Assembly: GCA_012524025.1 (NCBI GenBank)
Contig: JAAYSC010000052.1
Location: 1-33,389, forward strand
From: Clostridiales bacterium
Lineage (GTDB): Bacteria > Bacillota > Clostridia > Oscillospirales > Acutalibacteraceae
Direction: 5' to 3'
Length of the DNA stretch: 33,389 nt
Shown here in pieces: positions 1-7,477 of the stretch (position 1 is its first letter; every line of letters begins with the position of its first letter). A model generated the notes under the pieces. The model was not told where the DNA came from, searched no databases, and worked only from the letters and a program-made list of their open reading frames with translations. The position numbers were made by a program, and so were the translations under genes.

Positions 1-18
1 AAGCATAATTGTTGTGCG

Positions 19-46
19 GTTAAGCCTGACCGCGGTCAGACGTAAC
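19..46. promoter_or_regulatory. Interrupted 28-bp palindrome upstream of the radical SAM gene (possible operator)
   Basis: The core CTGACCGCGGTCAG (26-39) is a perfect 14-bp palindrome. It is flanked symmetrically by GTTA (19-22) and TAAC (43-46), with one more matching pair between. No T-run follows, so a terminator is unlikely. It lies about 110 bp upstream of the putative promoter of the radical SAM gene. It could be a regulator site for that gene or for a gene left of the window. Confidence 0.45.
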
Positions 47-131
47 CCTTAATTGCAAAGCTTTTACTGATTTTTTAGCGCATGGAATATTTTGCCAATG
101 TTTACTTGACACTTACAATGGGCTTTTGGCA

Positions 132-160
132 TAGACTTTTATTATTTAATGTGGTAATAT
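132..160 (+). promoter_or_regulatory. Putative sigma-A promoter for the radical SAM gene
   Basis: TAGACT (132-137), a 17-bp spacer and TAATAT (155-160). A TGG just before the -10 box makes an extended -10. Transcription would start near 167, leaving a leader of about 40 nt before the ATG at 208. A better-looking TTGACA at 106-111 has no -10 box at suitable spacing. Confidence 0.5.
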
Positions 161-207
161 CTACAGTGCACTTGTGTGCGCTTATCCTTGTGTTTTAGGG
201 GGCAGAT

Positions 208-1626
208 ATGGCAATTTCTGTAAAAGACAAGCTCCAGCGTGCCACGGTTGGCACCCTGCTTGACAGTGTGCTTAAATACATAGACAAAGATCCGCAAAAG
301 AACTTGATTAAATTGACCGACATGGTCGAAAAGTTTGCAGGCGGTGTCTTTCCGTCAAAAAACTATGAATCCATCCGCCAAGGGCTTATGGATGAAGACA
401 ATATTTGGACCCAATTCGCCCTAAGTGTCTTGCGTGATGTGGACCACGATGTTCTTAAAAAAATGGCCCTGGCCTTTGGCCTGGGTGCGGGTTACAACGG
501 CACCAAGGCTGTTAGGAAAAATCGCCAAAAATACGATTGCAACATTCCCTTCCAAATTTTATTGGACCCAACCAGTGCCTGCAATAAAAACTGTGTCGGC
601 TGTTGGTCTGCCGAATACGGCAACAAGCAAAACTTAAGTTATGAAGAAATGGATGACATTGTCAGCCAGGCAAAGAAGCTGGGCACACATTTTTTCATGT
701 TCACGGGCGGCGAGCCGCTTTTGCGTAAAAATGACATTTATAAGCTTTGTCAAGAACATCCGGATTGCGCCTTCCTGTCTTACACCAATGCCACCCTTAT
801 AGACGAGGCCTTCTGTTTGGAAATGAAAAGGCTGGGCAATCTTTCGGTTGCAATCAGCATTGAAGGCATGGAAGAAGAAACCGATGCCCGCCGGGGTGAA
901 GGCAGTTCGGCCACGGCTCTGTCTGCCATGGACCTTTTAAAGCGGCACAAATGCTTTTTCGGTATATCCGTCTGCTACACGCGCGACAATATCGAAAGCG
1001 TAACAAGCGACGAGTTTGTCGAGCTTATGATTGAAAAGGGCGTCAAGTTTGCCTGGTATTTCAATTACATGCCTATCGGGAAAAATGCAGTGGTTGAGCT
1101 TATCCCAACGGTTGAACAACGCAAAAGGATGTATTCGCGCTTTAGGGAATTGCGAAACGGCAAAACGGGTAAACCCCTTTTTATGATAGACTTTCAAAAT
1201 GACGGCGAATATGTGGGCGGCTGCATAGCCGGTGGGCGAAATTATTTCCACATAAATTCCGCGGGTGATATTGAACCTTGCGTTTTTATCCACTATTCCG
1301 ATGCAAATATCCGAACCCACACCCTTTTGGAAGCCTTGCAAAACCCGCTCTTTAAGGCTTTTTATCACAATCAACCCTTTAATGACAACCATCTGCGCCC
1401 CTGCCCCATGTTGGAAAATCCGGACAGGCTGCGCCAACTTGTAAATCAAACCGGTGCCAAATCAACCGACCTCTTGGCGCCCGAAGATGTTGAAACCCTT
1501 TGCGCCCGTTGTGACAAATACGCGGCAGACTGGGCGCCCGTGGCAGAAGAACTTTGGGCCAACAACCCCCACCCCAAGCCCAAAACCCAGTATTATAGGG
1601 ACAGAGTAGGCCAAACAAAAAACTAA
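208..1626 (+). CDS. Radical SAM protein with SPASM-like C-terminal cysteines
   Basis: This 472-aa protein has the radical SAM cluster motif CNKNCVGC (Cys125, Cys129, Cys132), which binds a 4Fe-4S cluster and cleaves S-adenosylmethionine. The GGEP motif for SAM binding is at 167-170. Further cysteines at 339, 358, 399, 432 and 435 have SPASM-like placement and probably bind an auxiliary cluster. The first ~110 residues are a mainly helical, unrecognised extension. ATG 208 is preceded by AGGGGG at 197-202. No peptide substrate, modified enzyme or partner gene is adjacent, and the next gene is separated by a riboswitch, so the substrate cannot be deduced. The fold call is secure; the reaction is unknown. 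Confidence 0.9.
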   Translation: MAISVKDKLQRATVGTLLDSVLKYIDKDPQKNLIKLTDMVEKFAGGVFPSKNYESIRQGLMDEDNIWTQFALSVLRDVDHDVLKKMALAFGLGAGYNGTKAVRKNRQKYDCNIPFQILLDPTSACNKNCVGCWSAEYGNKQNLSYEEMDDIVSQAKKLGTHFFMFTGGEPLLRKNDIYKLCQEHPDCAFLSYTNATLIDEAFCLEMKRLGNLSVAISIEGMEEETDARRGEGSSATALSAMDLLKRHKCFFGISVCYTRDNIESVTSDEFVELMIEKGVKFAWYFNYMPIGKNAVVELIPTVEQRKRMYSRFRELRNGKTGKPLFMIDFQNDGEYVGGCIAGGRNYFHINSAGDIEPCVFIHYSDANIRTHTLLEALQNPLFKAFYHNQPFNDNHLRPCPMLENPDRLRQLVNQTGAKSTDLLAPEDVETLCARCDKYAADWAPVAEELWANNPHPKPKTQYYRDRVGQTKN

Positions 1627-1640
1627 ATCGTAGAACTCAC

Positions 1641-1740
1641 AATAAAATATTGCGGGGTGCCTTTAGGGGCTGAGATTATACCCTTATGCTGTTTTTAGCA
1701 TTGGACCTGAACCGGGTAATGCCGGCGTAGGAAAATTTTG
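1641..1740 (+). promoter_or_regulatory. TPP riboswitch (THI element)
   Basis: The conserved THI-box segments appear in order: GGGGTGCC (1654-1661), GGCTGAGA (1668-1675), ACCCTT (1680-1685), a variable stem with TGCT and AGCA arms, and CCTGAACCGGGTAATGCCGG (1705-1724) followed by GCGTAGG. An AAAAT/ATTTT pairing closes P1. It senses thiamine pyrophosphate. An intrinsic terminator follows at once and then a ThiT-like gene, so high TPP should stop transcription into the transporter. Confidence 0.95.
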
Positions 1741-1742
1741 CG

Positions 1743-1775
1743 CCCGGAGCTCTTGCTTTTCCGGGCCTTTTTTAT
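1743..1775 (+). terminator. Riboswitch expression-platform terminator
   Basis: The stem GCCCGG / CCGGGC, with a loop containing AGCTCTTGCTTTT, is followed by CTTTTTTATT. It lies directly between the TPP aptamer and the thiT ribosome-binding site, the usual position for transcriptional attenuation. Confidence 0.85.
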
Positions 1776-1792
1776 TGAAAGGGGAAAAAAAA

Positions 1793-2431
1793 ATGAAAAC
1801 AAGAACACAAAAATTGACAATCAGTGCCATTATGATTGCCTTGGGCACGGTTTTGTCGCTGGTCAGGCTCTTTGAAATGCCCTACGGGGGTTCCATAACA
1901 CCTTTCAGCATGGTGCCGCTGATGCTGTGCGCCTACTTGTTCGGTACAAAATGGGGGCTTTTTTGCGGGGTCATTTTCGGGCTTTTGCAAGGCCTCACGG
2001 GGGCCCTGGTGTCCGGGGCTTTTATAGGCCAAAGCGTTTACAGGGTCTTTTTGATTCTCTTTCTTGATTATATTGCGGCCTTCATGGTTTTGGGCTTTGC
2101 CGGCATCTTTGTTAAAAAAACAAAGAAAACAATCGTCTCCTTTTCCCTGGGCTGCATTTTTTCAAGTTTTTTGAGGTTTTTGGTCCACTTGTTTTCGGGT
2201 ATCTTTATCTGGGGATCATACGCCCAAAGTGTTTTGGAAGGCTTTAATGACAAGATCAGTTTAGCTGTATTGAACAATTTTTCCGGCATGGGTTTGGCGG
2301 CCGTCTACTCCTTGATTTACAATGCCTCCTTCATGTTGCCGGAAACACTCATAAGCCTTCTTGCCGTGGCGGCCTTGTCGGGCTTGGCACCCTTGCATTT
2401 GGCGGACCCGACAAATGCCGACAAAGTGTGA
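1793..2431 (+). CDS. thiT: Thiamine transporter S-component, ThiT/YuaJ family
   Basis: A 212-aa, very hydrophobic protein with about six membrane segments. It resembles ThiT, the substrate-binding S-component that captures thiamine at the membrane and works with the ECF energising module (EcfA/A'/T), whose genes are not in this window. An early PYGGSITPFSMVPL segment fits the family's substrate-binding region. The TPP riboswitch and terminator upstream independently support a thiamine role. I chose ATG 1793 because AAAGGGG lies 8 nt before it. An in-frame TTG at 1775 is part of the terminator T-tract and would place the ribosome-binding site inside the gene. It is slightly longer than typical members (about 190 aa), with an extended C-terminus. 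Confidence 0.88.
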   Translation: MKTRTQKLTISAIMIALGTVLSLVRLFEMPYGGSITPFSMVPLMLCAYLFGTKWGLFCGVIFGLLQGLTGALVSGAFIGQSVYRVFLILFLDYIAAFMVLGFAGIFVKKTKKTIVSFSLGCIFSSFLRFLVHLFSGIFIWGSYAQSVLEGFNDKISLAVLNNFSGMGLAAVYSLIYNASFMLPETLISLLAVAALSGLAPLHLADPTNADKV

Positions 2432-2458
2432 TTAGATTGTTAACATTGTTTTTAAAGT

Positions 2459-2487
2459 TTGAAAAGTAAGCCAAAAGGTGTTAGAAT
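2459..2487 (+). promoter_or_regulatory. Putative sigma-A promoter for the zinc-ribbon/TPR gene
   Basis: TTGAAA (2459-2464), 17-bp spacer, TAGAAT (2482-2487), with TG one base upstream of the -10 box (extended -10). It separates the next two genes from thiT. Confidence 0.6.
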
Positions 2488-2515
2488 AACCTGACCGAAT
2501 AAAGGAGGTTATGCT

Positions 2516-3985
2516 TTGGCTTTTAATGATAAAGAAAATGAGAATTTCGGCAATAATTATGACCCCACAAGCTTTGACGAAACTCATGAAGACACAGCCC
2601 TCGCACAGGGTGAGCCCGGGGCGGGCAACCCGGCGCAAGCAACAGGTTCCGACCACGATAAGGTGTGTGAAGTTTGCAATAAAAACCCTGCGGACCCCAC
2701 CCTTGCCTTGGGCAATGATTACTGTAAAACATGTTATAGGCAAATGCTGAAAACGCCCTTGCGTTGGCAGGCTTTTATAGCAGCGGCTCTGGCAATTTTC
2801 TTGTCCGGTGTCGGTGTTATTGTTTTGGCCTTCACCGGCCTTATTGCCACACATGTTTCCATGGGGGACAGTTATGCGGCCCAAAAACAACTCAAAGATG
2901 CATTGGACTCTTACGGGGAAGCCTATCAAATTGCCAACAGTTTCAACTCACAACTTGAACTTGAAAACTTCTTAACTTACGGCACTAAATCTTTTGTTAA
3001 GGAAATGAAGGTAGCGGCTATTGCCGAAAGCCCCCTGTCTGTCGGTCAAAATCTTATTAACGCCAACAGTGACGGTAAGGCTTTTAAAAACATTTGGTTG
3101 AGAAAGTTAAAACCCTACAACGATACCTTTGAAAAGTTCTTGGCAACGCGTGATGCGGCGGAGCCGATTTTTGCGGACTACCAAGATCTTGAGCCCAAGG
3201 ATGTCCCCTACGAAGACCTTGTGGCCAAACTGGAAGCCCTGGCAACAGGCGAAGATGCCGACCGATACGATGCTTACATTATCGAATATTATAAGACCTA
3301 TGCGGCTGTTTTGGCCGACAAGGGTGCGCAGACGGAGCTTGAGCATATGCTCAAAGTTAAAGAGCTTGCCCCCGAAGCCTCTTGGCTTTACGGCTATTAT
3401 TTGGCCGACTGCTACAGGCGCTTGGGTGACGACCAAAAGATCATTGAAATCAGCGACGAGCTTATAGAAAACAACAAAAACTCCCTTGAAGCTTATGCCA
3501 TGAAGGCCAGGCTTTATGCCAAAAATTCCGATTTTGAAAAGGCTTTCGAAGTCAGCAAAGAAATGAAAAAATACAACGAAAACAGCGCGGCCGCCTATGC
3601 GCTTGAATGTGAGCTTTACCGCAGGCAAGGTGATGTTGACAAAGCCCATGAACTTTGCGATGAAGGTTTTAAGGCCGACAAGGGCAGCACGGAACTTTAC
3701 CGCCAACTGGCTATAATTTTACTTTTAAAGGGCGATAAAGAAGCCGCCTATGAAGCTGCCGACGAAGCTTACGGTTCGGCCTACTACAGTCAAGACACCA
3801 CCTTGGAACTTATTAACACCGTTGCCCTCTGCGCCTACTTGGCCGGGGAAGAAGAAATGTATGAAGAAACGGTGGATTTACTGGAAAGCAACGGGCAAAG
3901 CCCGGCACAAAATGTGCTTGACATTATAGAAGGCAAAAAAACCGTGCAAGAAGTTTTCCTTGAAGGTGAGGGTGATGTCTTATGA
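2516..3985 (+). CDS. Membrane-anchored zinc-ribbon and TPR-repeat protein
   Basis: A 489-aa protein of unknown function. Domains in order: an acidic, disordered N-terminus (1-45); a treble-cysteine module with CxxC pairs at 51/54 and 70/73, probably binding zinc; one transmembrane helix at about 86-112; and a long helical region. The C-terminal part (from ~290) holds TPR-like repeats with recurring A-x-x-Y and L-x-x-G-D patterns. Two-thirds of the protein would lie outside if the N-terminus is cytoplasmic. The start is TTG 2516, preceded by AAAGGAGG at 2501-2508. An ATG at 2511 is in another frame. The stop overlaps the next start by 4 bp, so the two genes are probably translationally coupled. 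TPR proteins usually scaffold other proteins; no partner is identifiable beyond the next gene. Confidence 0.85.
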   Translation: MAFNDKENENFGNNYDPTSFDETHEDTALAQGEPGAGNPAQATGSDHDKVCEVCNKNPADPTLALGNDYCKTCYRQMLKTPLRWQAFIAAALAIFLSGVGVIVLAFTGLIATHVSMGDSYAAQKQLKDALDSYGEAYQIANSFNSQLELENFLTYGTKSFVKEMKVAAIAESPLSVGQNLINANSDGKAFKNIWLRKLKPYNDTFEKFLATRDAAEPIFADYQDLEPKDVPYEDLVAKLEALATGEDADRYDAYIIEYYKTYAAVLADKGAQTELEHMLKVKELAPEASWLYGYYLADCYRRLGDDQKIIEISDELIENNKNSLEAYAMKARLYAKNSDFEKAFEVSKEMKKYNENSAAAYALECELYRRQGDVDKAHELCDEGFKADKGSTELYRQLAIILLLKGDKEAAYEAADEAYGSAYYSQDTTLELINTVALCAYLAGEEEMYEETVDLLESNGQSPAQNVLDIIEGKKTVQEVFLEGEGDVL

Positions 3986-4536
3986 GTAAGCTTTACATTA
4001 TCGGTAAGGTCATAACCCTGCCGGGCGCCTATTTAAAGGCTTTTTGGGAACATTTAATTTATAAGATTTTGCGAATACCCGTTGACTCAAATGCCTACTT
4101 GAATTTTGACGAAGGTTTGGGCCATGTTGAGCATGCCTTGACGCACAGTATCTTCCGCCTGTTTTTTGCAAACTTTTTGCCGGGCCTCTTTAATTTTGTT
4201 TTAGGCCTGCCCATGTTTGCGGCGGGTGTACTGGGTTTGGCCTATTTGGGTGTTGAGCCGGTTATCAGGGAAACAGGGGCAAAAACATGGATCTTTTATG
4301 TTTATTTGGCCTTGCTTTATTTCGGGTTTTCGCTTTTGGGCAATATTTTCCCCCTGCTGGAAGATGCTCTTTTGCTCAAAGAACGCGCCTTTGACAGGGG
4401 CAAGGAAGTGGGTAAACCCACAAAAATCTTCTTGGCCCTGCCAACTTCATTTATGTTGATAGGGGCTTATTTGGAGCAATATGTCCTCAATCTTTTGGTT
4501 TTGATTTTGCTCTTTTTGCTGGTCTTTATTTTTTAA
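3982..4536 (+). CDS. Integral membrane protein, function unknown
   Basis: A 184-aa hydrophobic protein. It has an N-terminal amphipathic segment, then about four membrane helices (roughly 58-90, 103-125, 145-162 and 166-184). A histidine-containing stretch GHVEHALTHS sits just before the first long hydrophobic region, but I see no known catalytic motif. The start ATG lies in an ATGA overlap with the zinc-ribbon/TPR gene, suggesting the two products are made together and may form one membrane complex. I do not recognise the family. Confidence 0.75.
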   Translation: MSKLYIIGKVITLPGAYLKAFWEHLIYKILRIPVDSNAYLNFDEGLGHVEHALTHSIFRLFFANFLPGLFNFVLGLPMFAAGVLGLAYLGVEPVIRETGAKTWIFYVYLALLYFGFSLLGNIFPLLEDALLLKERAFDRGKEVGKPTKIFLALPTSFMLIGAYLEQYVLNLLVLILLFLLVFIF

Positions 4537-4548
4537 GATGCCTTTGCA

Positions 4549-4582
4549 AGCGGGGTTGCCGGCTTTGGGCAAGCCCGCTTTT
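4549..4582 (+). terminator. Probable intrinsic terminator after the TPR/membrane-protein pair
   Basis: AGCGGGGTTGCC (4549-4560) pairs with GGCAAGCCCGCT (4568-4579) with one G-G mismatch, followed by only four T. The stem is strong but the T-tract is short, so some read-through is likely. Confidence 0.6.
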
Positions 4583-4589
4583 GAGGAAA

Positions 4590-4608
4590 AGCCGCAAAGC
4601 TTGCGGCT
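4590..4608 (+). repeat. Perfect 8-bp hairpin just upstream of the first MFS gene
   Basis: AGCCGCAA, loop AGC, TTGCGGCT. It ends about 12 nt before the ribosome-binding site at 4619-4627 and has no T-tract. It could affect translation or protect a processed 5' end. Confidence 0.5.
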
Positions 4609-4631
4609 AATAATATTTGAGGAGAGGTAGC

Positions 4632-6050
4632 ATGGCTGAAAAGATGAAACTGGACATTAAGAAAACCTTGCTGATCGGCTTTGGTTTTATGGCAACTTCA
4701 ATTGCCTGGGCTATTTATGACCCCTATGTATCAAAGCTGCTTAATGAAAAACTCATGGACTCTGCCTTTATTACAGACTTGAGTCTTAATTTGTCACAAC
4801 GCATCCCCTTCCTTTTAAAATTGGCCGAAGCCCAAGGTGATGACATTAAGGCAGCCGGCGGGGCCTTTACCCTGGTGCCCTTTTTCGTTGGGGTTATCAT
4901 GACCTTTGACAATATTTTCGGTGTTATATTTCAACCCCTCTTTGGCAGAATATCGGACAGAACCCATACGCGTTTCGGCAAGCGCAGGCCTTTTATTTTT
5001 GTAGCAGCCCCCATATCGGCGGCCCTCTTTATTCTTATCCCCCGCATGAGCACGCTTCCGGCACTGATGCTGGTGGTTATCCTTTTTGTATTTGTCATGT
5101 CCGCTTGGCGAGCACCCGTTGTGGCCCTCATGCCGGATTTGACCCCGCCCAAACTGCGCAGTGAAGGCAATGCCATTATAAACCTGACCGGCGGTATAGG
5201 CGGGCTTATAGGCATGTTTGCGGGGACCTTGCTTTGCTTGATTTTCGGCTTTGACAGTAAGCTAAATGAAGAAAGGCCCTATGTTTTTATCATGGGTGCC
5301 ATTGTCATGATACTTGGCACTTTGGTTTTGGCCTTTTTTGTTAAAGAGCCGGACAGCCGCCTGCAAGCCAGGGCCGAGTATGCCGAAATAGGTGAGGAAG
5401 AAGCCAAGGCCAAGGAAAGAGAAAAGCTCAAGGCCATGAAATTAAGTAAGGGCGAGAGGCGCAGCTTGATTTTCATGTTGGTTACACTCTTCTTTGTTTT
5501 CGCAGGCACCAACACAATCCAAACCTTCTTTGCCCTTTTCGCAGCTGAAATTTTAGATAAAACAACCCAACAAGCTACCCTGATGATGGGTGTTTTCGGC
5601 CTGTCTTCCATGGCGGCGGCTATCCCCGCCGGCAAGCTTGGGACCAAATACGGCCGCAAAAATATTATAACCGTCGGCCTTCTTTCTTTTATTCTAATGT
5701 TCGGTGTTTATGCTGTTTTCCAATATATGTGGCTGATTTGGCCGGCCTTGATAGTGGGCGGCATTGCCGGTATGTTTATCACGGTCAACACCCTGCCCCT
5801 GGTTCTTGAAATCGGCGGCGTTGAAAGGGTGGGTACCTTTACGGGTTATTACTACACCGCAACATTTTCCGCCCAAGTCGCCGCACCCATAGCTTACGGT
5901 GTTGTCAGAGTCTTAACGGGCACTTACATGTCCTTGTTCGTTTTCTGCCCCATAGCCTTTGCCTTGGCCCTGCTTTGTGTTTTGCAAGTAAAACACGGTG
6001 AGGCCATACCGGAAGAGCTCATTAAAGAAGCGGAAATGCAAGGCGACTAA
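4632..6050 (+). CDS. MFS transporter, SLC45/GPH-like (sugar:cation symporter type), copy 1
   Basis: A 472-aa transporter with about 12 membrane helices. The loop GRISDRTHTRFGKRRP (105-120) is a variant of MFS motif A and is typical of the SLC45/GPH-type branch, as is the later PDLTPPKLRSEGNA segment. A long hydrophilic loop (about 35-78) between helices 1 and 2 is unusual and shared with copy 2. Helix 6 and helix 7 are joined by a charged cytoplasmic linker (~245-280). Start ATG 4632 has GGAG 7 nt upstream; an upstream in-frame TTG at 4617 overlaps that ribosome-binding site. The family often moves sugars with protons or sodium, but the substrate is not deducible. Only 24 bp separate it from copy 2. 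Confidence 0.85.
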   Translation: MAEKMKLDIKKTLLIGFGFMATSIAWAIYDPYVSKLLNEKLMDSAFITDLSLNLSQRIPFLLKLAEAQGDDIKAAGGAFTLVPFFVGVIMTFDNIFGVIFQPLFGRISDRTHTRFGKRRPFIFVAAPISAALFILIPRMSTLPALMLVVILFVFVMSAWRAPVVALMPDLTPPKLRSEGNAIINLTGGIGGLIGMFAGTLLCLIFGFDSKLNEERPYVFIMGAIVMILGTLVLAFFVKEPDSRLQARAEYAEIGEEEAKAKEREKLKAMKLSKGERRSLIFMLVTLFFVFAGTNTIQTFFALFAAEILDKTTQQATLMMGVFGLSSMAAAIPAGKLGTKYGRKNIITVGLLSFILMFGVYAVFQYMWLIWPALIVGGIAGMFITVNTLPLVLEIGGVERVGTFTGYYYTATFSAQVAAPIAYGVVRVLTGTYMSLFVFCPIAFALALLCVLQVKHGEAIPEELIKEAEMQGD

Positions 6051-6074
6051 AGCGGTTTTTTTAAGGAGACTTTA

Positions 6075-7451
6075 ATGGCTGAAAAACAAAAAGTTAATTA
6101 TCTCAAGACCGTGCTTATCGGTTGCGGGTTTTTGGGCAGTATGACCGCTTGGTCTATATATGACCCCTATGTATCAAAACTTTTGAATGAAAAGTTGGCA
6201 GATTCTGCCTTTGTGATGGATTTGGGCTTTAGGTTGGCCCAAAAGTATCCCTTCCTCTTGGACTTTATGCAAGCCCAGGGCGAAAACATTGAAACTGCGG
6301 CCGGGGGCTTTACCTTGGTGCCCCTCTTTGTCGGGATTGTAATGACCTTTGACAACATTTTCGGTGTTATCTTCCAACCCCTTTTCGGTAAACTTTCGGA
6401 CCGCACCCGCTCGCGTTTTGGTAAACGCAGGCCCTATGTTTTCATCTTCGCCCCCCTGTCGGCTCTTATGTTCATTTTAATCCCCCGCATGGCTACCATC
6501 CCGGCCCTTATGGCCTGCATTATAGCTTTCGTTTTCTTTATGTCGCTTTGGCGGTCACCCGTAATGGCCCTTATGCCCGACTTGACCCCGCCCCATTTGC
6601 GAAGTGAAGCAAACTCGGTTATCAGTGTAACGGGCGGTTTCGGTGCCTTTATAGGCATTATTGCCGGCTCTGCCCTGGCCTTTATTTTTGGTTACGACAC
6701 ACACTTAAACCAAGAGCGCAAGGCCGTGTTTGTGCTTGGCGCCCTTATGATGATTTTCGGAACCTTGGTTTTGGCATTTTTTGTTAAGGAAGAAGACTCG
6801 CGTCGCCTTACGACCGCTGCCGATAAAGCCAAGAGCGCCAAGAGCGAAAAATTAAACTCCGGTGAGCGAAAAAGTTTGGTCTTGATGATGGCTGCCCTCT
6901 TCTTCCTTTTTATCGGCACCAACTCCATCACCACCTTCTTTGCCCTTTTCGCTTATGAAATCTTGGGCAAAACTACGGCCCAAGCCACCTTGATGATGAC
7001 CGTCTTTTTAGCCTTTGGCCTTATTGGGGCCTTCCCGGCCGGGCTTTTAGGCAAAAAATACGGCCGCAAGCCCATGATAGTATCGGGTCTTATAGTTTTT
7101 ATACTGATGTTTGCAGCCTTTACAGCGACAAAACAACTTTGGTTGATTTGGCCGGCCTTGGCTCTGGGCGGGGCGTCCAGCATGTTTATTAATGTTAACA
7201 CCCTACCCTTGGTCTGGTCCATCGGCGGCCTTGATAAGGTGGGCACTTTTACGGGCTATTATTACACGGCCACTTTTGCAGGCCAAGTTGCGGCCCCCAT
7301 CCTTTACGGCATTGTCAGGGTATTAACCGGCACATATATGTCACTGTTTGGCTTTTGTGCAGCGGTTTTTGTTATATCCTTGCTTTTTGTGACCGGCGTG
7401 CGCCATGGCGAGGCCGTGCCGGAAGACGAGGCAAAACTTTTAGCGGGCTGA
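6075..7451 (+). CDS. MFS transporter, SLC45/GPH-like, copy 2
   Basis: A 458-aa tandem paralogue of the preceding gene. The two share the same N-terminal YDPYVSKLLNEKL segment, the same extended loop between helices 1 and 2, the FDNIFGVIFQPLFG stretch, the motif GKLSDRTRSRFGKRRP, and the GTFTGYYYTATF segment near the C-terminus. The differences cluster in the helix 6-7 linker and in parts of several helices, as expected for an older duplication that may have changed substrate. AAGGAG lies at 6063-6068 before ATG 6075. It could form a heteromer with copy 1 or handle a related substrate. Confidence 0.85.
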   Translation: MAEKQKVNYLKTVLIGCGFLGSMTAWSIYDPYVSKLLNEKLADSAFVMDLGFRLAQKYPFLLDFMQAQGENIETAAGGFTLVPLFVGIVMTFDNIFGVIFQPLFGKLSDRTRSRFGKRRPYVFIFAPLSALMFILIPRMATIPALMACIIAFVFFMSLWRSPVMALMPDLTPPHLRSEANSVISVTGGFGAFIGIIAGSALAFIFGYDTHLNQERKAVFVLGALMMIFGTLVLAFFVKEEDSRRLTTAADKAKSAKSEKLNSGERKSLVLMMAALFFLFIGTNSITTFFALFAYEILGKTTAQATLMMTVFLAFGLIGAFPAGLLGKKYGRKPMIVSGLIVFILMFAAFTATKQLWLIWPALALGGASSMFINVNTLPLVWSIGGLDKVGTFTGYYYTATFAGQVAAPILYGIVRVLTGTYMSLFGFCAAVFVISLLFVTGVRHGEAVPEDEAKLLAG

Positions 7452-7477
7452 CGCTATTTTGATTGCGGAGGAAAATA

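Noticed and set aside
106..111. Perfect TTGACA as the -35 box of the radical SAM promoter
   Set aside because: No -10-like hexamer lies 16-18 bp downstream; TAGACT-17-TAATAT at 132-160 fits better.
937..1449. 170-codon open frame on the - strand inside the radical SAM gene
   Set aside because: It is antisense to a well-supported gene, has no recognisable domain, and is a frame shadow. The same holds for similar frames at 3107-3706, 9595-10089 and 13623-14003.
1775..1792. TTG 1775 as the thiT start
   Set aside because: It falls in the terminator T-tract and places the ribosome-binding site inside the coding region; ATG 1793 is correctly spaced.
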